Source: Ailurus styani
Lineage: Eukaryota; Chordata; Mammalia; Carnivora; Ailuridae
Reading direction: 5' to 3'
DNA: 64,000 nt
NCBI GenBank assembly: GCA_002007465.1
Contig: LNAC01000135.1
Span: 3,113,369-3,177,368 of the forward strand
Shown here in pieces: positions 57,834 to 64,000 of the stretch (positions are counted from its first letter, which is position 1; the number at the start of each line of letters is the position of its first letter). A program made the position numbers and the translations under genes. The notes below the pieces were generated by a model. The model was given only the letters and a program-made list of their open reading frames with translations. It did no database searches and was not told the DNA's origin.

Positions 57834-58060
57834 CTTTTATTTTTTTTTTAAGATTTATTTATTTTTTCATAGAAAGAGAAAAAACAAGAGTGCATGGGAG
57901 CTGGGAGTGGGGGCGGGGAGGGGCAGAGGGAAAGGACGAGAAAGAATCTCCAGCAGACTCCCCGGATGAGCAGAAAGCCCAACGTGAGGTTTGATCTCAT
58001 GACCCAAGATCATGACCTGAGCTGAAATCAAGAGAACCACACTTAACACCCAGGCGTCCC
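57834..58060 (-). mobile_element. CAN-SINE
   Basis: T-rich start, G-rich middle (GGGGGCGGGGAGGGGCAGAG), CATGACCTGAGCTGAAATCA and ACACCCAGGCGTCCC. Exact 10-bp duplication TCTTTTTGAT at 57824-57833 and 58061-58070. Confidence 0.93.
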
Positions 58061-58074
58061 TCTTTTTGATACTT

Positions 58075-59530
58075 TAAAACAACTTTATTGAGCTATAATT
58101 ATGTGTCATACAATTCATCAATTTAAAGTGTATAATTCAATGGCTTTTAGTCTAGTCACAGAGTTGTACAACCATCATCACAATCAATTTTAGAATATTT
58201 TACTCTCTGCAAAAGAAAAAAGCAATCTGAAAGCAATCCTTCCAGATTCTCCACTCCCCTACCCTCCCTCCGCTCCCCACCCCCGCCCCTGGCAACCACT
58301 AATCTACTTTCTGTTTCTGGGTTTGTCTAGTCTAGACACTTCATACAAATGTAAACATACTTTATGGGATATTTTGTGATGACTTTCTTTCACTTAGCAT
58401 AATATTTTCAAAGTTCATCCACGTTGTGGGGCATCTTGGTTTCTGCTCAGGTCATCATCTCAGAGTGATGAGATCAAGCCCTGAGTGGAGCTCTGCACTC
58501 AGCAGAGTTGCCTTGGGATTCTTTCCCCCCTCTTCTTCCTCCCCCTCTGCTTCTCCCCTCATTCTCACCACCCTCCTCTAAAATAAATACATAAATAAAA
58601 TCTCAAAATTCATCCATGTTGTAACATGTATCACCATTTCATTTGTGTTTACAGCTGAGTAATACTCCGTTGCATAAAAGCAACACATTCTGTTATCCAT
58701 TCAGCAGTTAACGGACTGGATTGGACTGTTTCTACCTTGTGGCTCTTATGAGTAGTGCTGCTGGGACATTCATGCCCAGATTTTCTGTGGACGCGTGTTT
58801 TCAATTATCTTTGATAGATATTTAGGAATAGAATTGTAACTCCACGTTTAACGTTTTGAGAACCACCAAAAGGTTTTCCAATGCGGCTGTACCAGTTTAC
58901 ATTCCAACCAGCAGTGTGTGAGGGCTCCAGTTTCACCACATCCAACACTAGCTTTCCTGTCAGAGACATCCTAGTTGATGTAAACTGGTGTCACGTTTGG
59001 TTTTTATTTGCGTTTCAACGACGGCTAATGATGTCGAGCATATTTTCGTGTGCTTATCTGCTTTTTGTATGTGAGAAAATGTCAGTTCAAATTCTTTGCC
59101 TGTGTTAAAATTGGGTTAGTTGTCTTTTTATTGTTGAGTTACAAGAGTTTTTTTACATTACAGATACAGATCTCTTAGGAGGTACATAATTTGCAAATGT
59201 TTTCTTCCATTCTGTGGGTTGTCTCCATTTTCCTGACGGTATTTTTGGAAGCCCAGAGGTCTAAACTTTGATGAGGTCCAACGTATCTATTTTTTTTCTC
59301 TTGCTGCTATGTTTTTGGTGCATCTAAGAAAGCACTGCCTAACCTGATGTCGTGAAGACTTACTCCTACGTTTTCTTCTACAAGTGTTATAGTTTAACTC
59401 TTACATGTAGGTCTATGATCCATTTAGAGTTAATTTTTATGTATGCTGTAAAGAAATTGCCCAACATCAATCTTTTACGTGTGACTATCCAGTTGTGCCA
59501 ACATCATTTCTCAAAAGAGAGATCTTTTTT
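58075..59530 (-). mobile_element. Antisense L1, split by a SINE
   Basis: Clear complement-of-L1 text: TTTATTGAGCTATAATTATG, ATGGCTTTTAGTCTAGTCAC, CCCTGGCAACCACTAATCTA, CACTTAGCATAATATTTTCA, GAGTAATACTCCGTTGCATA, GTACCAGTTTACATTCCAAC, and CAACATCATTTCTCAAAAGA. Runs for about 1.3 kb of L1 excluding the SINE; no functional ORF. Confidence 0.8.
58427..58608 (+). mobile_element. CAN-SINE inside the antisense L1
   Basis: Head is diverged (TGGGGCATCTTGGTTTCTGC) with a deletion; tail AAATAAATACATAAATAAAA. Flanks TTCATCCACGTTG (58414-58426) and TTCATCCATGTTG (58609-58621) form a duplication with one mismatch. Confidence 0.88.
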
Positions 59531-61119
59531 ATTTTTCCTTTTATCTCTTATTCCAAATTGTCATCAAGTTTTCTTCTTTTTCTCTTTAAAATGTCTGTCA
59601 CGCTTTGATTACCACACCAATTTCCAATCCAGGTCTTCACCATCTCACACCAAGATAACTGCATCTGCATCTTTCCTTCCAAGCTCTCCGCAAGCCAACC
59701 CCCCTAGGGAAGAACAATGAAGAGCTGGAATTGAATTCACCTGCTCAGGAGTTTACACTAAATTCGTACTACATATAGCATCAGGGCCTGTCTCCTGTCT
59801 ACTTCTCTAATCTAGCCCCACCCTGTTCACACCAGCAGAGCAAAGATGGAAAATGTCATCTTCCCTGGTTATTCAGCTCCTCATTCAAAAGGGAATTCTC
59901 TTCCCTTCTGATCCTTTCCCCCACTCCATTGTCTTCTTTTCTGTACACCCCATTAAAATTCCATAGGTACTTAAGGGCTCCCCCAAACCCCAGCTCCTTA
60001 ATAAGCCTCCCTTCACTACTCCAGCCCTCACCAGTGTTCTTCTCTGAGTCCTTACTGTATTTGTGTGCTCTGTGACACCAAACACTATGCAAATGACATT
60101 GGTACACACAATTCCATTCTACCACCCAACACCAGCGAGCCTTTGTTGAACAGCTAATGAAGTTCACAGCACTGTGGCAGGCAGGATTCATGTTGTAAAT
60201 GCAGTTTCCTCCTGCCATCAGCTGAGGGAGATGAATTGGAGGAGGTCAAGGACCCTTCCTACAAGACCATCCACTCCTTCATCCATCATATACTGATCCA
60301 ATTTTGAAGTTTAAGCGTAAAGTTAACACAAGGTTTCCAGCCAAGGAAACTTTCCCAAACCAAGACAGTGTTTTCCAAAGATTCCCAGCATTATAATTTC
60401 TTGGGACTGAACGCACTCCGCTGGGTTAATGATTGAGCCCCTGTTTCAGACGCAAGCTTTAGAGCCTCGGCGATTTGGTCTGCAGCTTAAACTGTGAGAC
60501 AGACGGCTCCAAATCCTCAAAGTTAACTTAGAGAGTATCAGATTGCAACCCCTTCCCCCACCACCATTAAAAACAAAACAAAACAAAACAAAAAAAACCC
60601 TTTCAAATTGAAGAGGCAAAGTTTGATCCCTTCCATGTTGAGAGCTGAAAACAATAGCAGCTTTCTGCCCTAGCACGACTTCAAAAGACTGCCGAGTGAC
60701 TGCTCTAAGAATACTTGGTTGTAGATGACTGAAGAAATGCACAAGGCGTCCTGCGTCTCGGTGCCCCTTTAGCACGAGGGAAACTCTGAGTTCTCCCCTC
60801 CCAGCACCTTTAATAAAGCAACGACTGGTACTGGTATGAACTAGGTAGATAGGGGCAGTTGGAAGGTTGAGCCTTTATCGAGGAACACGGGGGTCCGGGG
60901 TGGGAAAAGGAGGGAGAGATCTGGGCGCTTAAGCAACACCCTGCTGTGAAGAGCCAATGAATTAAGAATTTGTTGAAATTACCTAATAATGCATAGATTT
61001 TTTAAAAATCAACTGGACGTGGGCGACCGATTGGATTGATGCCAGAGGCATGAGTCCCCGATTGTTGCAAAAAAATGCCCAAGGCGAGGAGGTACCAAGC
61101 GTGGACGCGAAGTAGCAAC
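59531..61119. other. Non-coding, no gene seen
   Basis: Mixed composition, with an (AAAAC)n run at 60569-60597. The right third rises in G+C toward the CpG island. ORFs at 59352-59720 and 59856-60218 are unsupported. Confidence 0.4.
60569..60597. repeat. (AAAAC)n microsatellite
   Basis: Four perfect AAAAC units extended by an A run, just after a C-rich patch. Confidence 0.9.
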
Positions 61120-61720
61120 CCAGAGTTCTCAGCACACTTTTTTCTGGAATGGATCTGGAGCGCGCCGAGCGGATCCGCAAACCGTGCAAGTGCCTCTGCG
61201 GGTTCACCTACCCGCCTCTTTCCGCTGGTGGCACCTGGTCGGCGCTCGTAGCCCGCCCGGGGAGAAACCGCGCTGCAAACTTGCCGGCCTCAGAGCCCTG
61301 CAGCTTGGAGAGCCGCACTGCCGCGCCGGCCGCGGCGGGGAGGCTGGTATTCAACCTCCCCGCCCCCCGCCGCGGTAAAAGTTTGCTCCCTATTCGCCGC
61401 TCCCCGCCCCTCCACCTCCGCCCTCCGGCTGGAGGACCGCAGAGGAGTTCGTGGGTCCTCTGTGCACGAACACACCCACCAACAAAAGAAAGCCCATTAA
61501 ATCTTCCCTCCTGTGAACTCGCGCCCCAGCGGATACCTCTTTGAACTGACCCCCGCCCCCGCAGCCCCCGCGCTGTCTGGGGCGCGCCCGGCCCTCCCGG
61601 GCTCACTCCTTCCCTCCCGGCTGCGCACTTTTGCAGCGCGCTTGGTCTTTGATGTTTCTTTACATTATGGCAGAGCAGCCACACTCTCTTCCCGGGCGCG
61701 AGGCTTTGTGTAACGGAACT
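61120..61720. promoter_or_regulatory. CpG island, first segment
   Basis: Sharp rise in G+C and in CpG dinucleotides (for example GCGCGCCGAGCGGATCCGCA near 61160 and GCCGCGCCGGCCGCGGCGGG near 61320). No young repeat inside. This is characteristic of an unmethylated germline promoter or developmental regulatory region. CpG ratio was not calculated. Confidence 0.7.
61149..61544 (+). other. Unsupported ORF in the CpG island
   Basis: An ATG-initiated 131-codon ORF starting MDLERAERIRKPCKCLCGFT lies entirely in GC-rich sequence, where long ORFs arise by chance. A minus-strand ORF of 257 codons overlaps it. I recognise neither peptide. It could be the start of a first exon, but there is no supporting splice pattern. 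Confidence 0.12.
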
Positions 61721-62039
61721 GACATTTGGCCTTGATACCTGTATCTCTTGGTGATTGCAACAAATTTCTAAAATAAATATTGTACTTTGATCTCCCGGCA
61801 TTGCATTTTTAATGGACGCTCCGAACATTACTTCATTAAGAATAAGTTTTTCAGGAGCCCGACCGCAAAGGGAGGGAAGCGAAACAGCAGCTCGTAAAAG
61901 TCTGTCTCCAAACTTCAGCTCTTGTTTGGGAGGGCTACAGTCCTGGTGGGTTTTCACAAATGGAGGTGAGGCCCACAGCAAGGACTTCGAACGGTCAAGA
62001 AAGGGCCTACTGTGCGCCCCACTGTCCTAGAGACTTTGC

Positions 62040-62235
62040 TTATTTACCTCTTTTAAGCCTACAAACACTCCACAAGATGTGCACTACTACCACCCCCGTT
62101 TTACCAGTTGGGAAACTGAGGCACAAAGAGTTTGAATAACTTGCTTGCCAAGGTCACCAACTAAAAAGCGTCAAGTAGAAAATCTGGGTTCAGATTTTCT
62201 GAGTCTGACCTCTTAACCACCAAGCACTACTCTTT
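62040..62235 (-). repeat. MIR relic between CpG-island segments
   Basis: CACTGTCCTAGAGACTTTGC, CCCCCGTTTTACCAGTTGGG, AAACTGAGGCACAAAGAGTT and ATAACTTGCTTGCCAAGGTC match antisense MIR closely. Confidence 0.75.
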
Positions 62236-62394
62236 CTGGTCTCCTGGCCACTAGCGGTGGTTTAACAGGCTAATGGGGGCATCTTGGAAGAAAAAGTTCT
62301 CTCCTGTAACAACTACGCAGATGTGAACTGGCCTTTCTGGCATGTGTGTTAAAATAGAGAACATATTCGGCAAATGAGACTGCTTTCCAGTCTG

Positions 62395-62506
62395 CTTGGC
62401 CCAGCCTGGCCCGACGCTCGGGGATAGCGGGGTTTGAAGAGCTCAACGCAGCGGCAAAGGAAGCACAAGCACGCTAGGGTACCAGACCTGCTTGGACAGT
62501 TCGGAG
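62395..62506 (+). other. Candidate first exon in the CpG island
   Basis: Ends at a strong donor, CGGAG|GTGAGCG, at 62506/62507. It could splice to the acceptor before 63443. The start is not visible; 62395 is arbitrary. Probably non-coding or 5' UTR if real. Confidence 0.2.
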
Positions 62507-63156
62507 GTGAGCGTGCGCGGGTGTGCGCCACGGAACTCCCCGGCCTCAGACTGGCATCCGGGAAAGGGCGCCTTCCGGTCCCAGGCTTCGCCCGCAATCG
62601 CTCCATGGGTGGAGCGTGGAAGGGGGTAGGATTGCCAGGCCTAAGTCCCCTCCCTTGCCCGCTTCCAGAGCATCCGGACCTCATCTTCGGGAGCCTTGGC
62701 CAAGCGAGCTGTGTGGTCACTGCTCCTCGTTCCCGAAGTTACACCTTGGGGGTGCGGTATGCCTGTGAACTACTCAGTATTTGGACGTCGTCGGCCTGGT
62801 CTTCTTCGGCAAGAAGTTTCTATTTCTCTGGCAGATCCTGGGCATGTGGACTTGTGTGTCTGGTGGCCTAGCCCCCCGACCCCTGATGGCAATGCAGAGG
62901 GCACCAGGATACAGCCCAGTCTCCAAATCAAAAGCGGGTAGGGTTAACCGCTGGCGCCGCACCGCGCGTTGGGCCACCCGGTCGGTTCTCTCAAGTCAGT
63001 CCCGGCCGCGCTGCGGTCTTTCCAGAAGGCCGGACGCAACATGGCTCGAAGAGCCCTGCCTAGCCGGCGGCCCCGGAGAGAGGAGGCTGTGTCTGCGCTG
63101 AGGCCCGGCGTGGAGCGGGGTCCACCAAGCCCCGGCGGCCCACTGCGTGGCTCGGC

Positions 63157-63162
63157 CACGTG
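63157..63162. promoter_or_regulatory. E-box CACGTG
   Basis: Palindromic CACGTG in the context GGCCACGTGAGC, the preferred USF/MYC-MAX form, inside the CpG island. Confidence 0.4.
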
Positions 63163-63442
63163 AGCGGCGGCCGCCAGCTGGAGGCCTCAGCAGCCCTTCC
63201 GGCCTCTAATCCCCTTCAGTGCCGAGAGGACCCCGCGGCGCCCAGCCCGTCTCTTCCTCCTCCCCCGGCCCCCGCACTCCCGGGCGAGGTCCCCGCGTTC
63301 GCACCGACCCGGCGCCCCGGCCGGACCGAGGCAGGTGGCCGAGCGTCCCTGCGGTCAGGCATGCGGGCCAGCGAGGGTTCGGGGTGAGAGTTTCCCTGAC
63401 CCGGGGCGCACGCCACGCGCCGGAACTTTCTTTTCTTTGCAG

Positions 63443-63570
63443 AGGTGATGGGACCAACAGTTTTAATTGACTTTTCTTTCCCGTTAAAGGGCCTCCCTCG
63501 TACTGCGTGTGCTTTGTTCAAAACAAAAGGTTTCCTGGACCGCGCCTTCCTTTTTCCTAGTAGTTCCCCG
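63443..63570 (+). other. Candidate exon in the CpG island
   Basis: Preceded by a strong acceptor, TTTCTTTTCTTTGCAG, and followed by a strong donor, CCCCG|GTAGGTATG. The 128-bp interval is less GC-rich than its surroundings. Any ORF is short, so it fits a 5' UTR or a non-coding RNA exon. Confidence 0.3.
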
Positions 63571-63723
63571 GTAGGTATGTGCGGCTTGCACAGAGCGCAC
63601 ACTCGCTGGACCGGGTTAGGGGGAGAAACTGCTGGCACTGACGGGCGCTTCGGGGGCCTAATAGCAGTCAGCCGCCTGATCGGCCCTCCACGGCGTCCAG
63701 GGCTGCCAGCCTGAAGAGAGAAG

Positions 63724-63733
63724 AGCGACGTCA
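63724..63733. promoter_or_regulatory. CRE-like site
   Basis: GCGACGTCAC contains ACGTCA, one mismatch from the palindromic CRE TGACGTCA. Its place in the CpG island supports a regulatory role, though this is unproven. Confidence 0.3.
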
Positions 63734-63958
63734 CATTTTTTCCCCTCTGGTGTATATTATGGTTTGCGCTGGGTGTCCTGCCAAGCTTAGCTTTGGTGGT
63801 AGGCGCGGTATGGGTGTTTTTCCCAGGCTATTTGCAAAAGTTGCGGCCGGAGAAAACTTCCAGGTCGCCAGCAGGAATGTCACAAGCGAGCCACAGTGGC
63901 TTGTCAGGCGGGCGGCCCTGGAACGTGCGCGCCACCCACCGCCGCCGTGGGCGGCCGC

Positions 63959-63974
63959 CCGGCCCCGCCCCGGG
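63959..63974. promoter_or_regulatory. GC boxes
   Basis: CCGGCCCCGCCCCGGG contains CCCCGCCCC, an Sp/KLF-type GC box, close to the right edge. Confidence 0.4.
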
Positions 63975-64000
63975 TCACAGCCCTGCCCGCAGCTCCACCG

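Larger units (their letters stand above)
62395..64000. promoter_or_regulatory. CpG island, main segment, reaching the right edge
   Basis: High G+C and very frequent CpG to the last base, strongest at 62940-63420 and 63880-64000. No SINE or other repeat is present. The island contains a USF/MYC-type E-box, a CRE-like site and GC boxes listed separately. This is the arrangement of a CpG-island promoter, so a transcription start is likely here or just past the window. The gene is not identifiable from this sequence. Confidence 0.75.

Noticed and set aside
59352..59720. Plus-strand ORF of 122 codons
   Set aside because: It lies largely in antisense L1 sequence and T-rich DNA.
61208..61981. Minus-strand ORF of 257 codons
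   Set aside because: It lies mostly in GC-rich CpG-island DNA, where stop codons are rare, and overlaps an equally open plus-strand ORF; the peptide is Gly/Arg/Pro-rich and unrecognised.
63216..63734. Minus-strand ORF of 172 codons in the CpG island
   Set aside because: Same compositional reason; it crosses a better-supported plus-strand splice acceptor and donor.

Overview
This window is nuclear DNA from a carnivoran mammal, most likely a caniform. The clearest sign is about 25 tRNA-derived CAN-SINE insertions. They have a head reading GGGGCGCCTGGGTGGCTCAG, an internal CT-rich stretch, and a tail ending TCAAATAAATAAATAAAATCTT. Several (17146-17337, 25564-25761) carry the tail variant CTGCCTACTTGTGATCTCTC, which I associate from memory with mustelids; that narrower assignment is an inference. 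There are no bacterial features, no CRISPR array, no intact transposase or reverse transcriptase, and no rRNA or real tRNA gene. Most long ORFs run through repeats, CpG-rich DNA or homopolymers and are not genes.

Layout. 1-13.1 kb: AT-rich intergenic or intronic sequence with ancient repeats, a carnivore L1 3' end and three SINEs. 13.1-15.6 kb: the best protein-coding evidence, namely the last three (perhaps four) exons of a plus-strand gene whose product I do not recognise. The exons are in phase with good splice sites, end in a stop, and are followed by a polyadenylation signal. 16.5-24.4 kb: a nest of old antisense L1 sequence broken by two MaLR LTRs and several SINEs; one SINE carries a short tract copied from 2 kb downstream. 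25-36 kb: ancient repeats plus a structurally complete solo ERV1-type LTR (33517-33915). 36.2-39.7 kb: a SINE-free AT-rich stretch that could hold conserved regulatory DNA. 39.7-50 kb: mixed repeats, one isolated candidate exon at 41107-41206, and a head-to-head SINE pair at 48.2-48.7 kb. 50-60 kb: an assembly gap inside a SINE, LTR remnants, and another antisense L1. 61.1-64 kb: GC-rich CpG-island sequence with E-box, CRE-like and GC-box motifs and possible non-coding exons. This looks like the promoter region of a gene that continues beyond the right edge.

I do not see a novel multi-gene system. The items most worth checking are the unidentified gene tail at 13-15.6 kb, the templated insertion in the 22.9-23.1 kb SINE, the candidate exon at 41.1 kb, the SINE-free block, and the CpG-island transcription unit. 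All repeat family names come from recalled consensus patterns, not from a database search, and repeat boundaries without target-site duplications are approximate.
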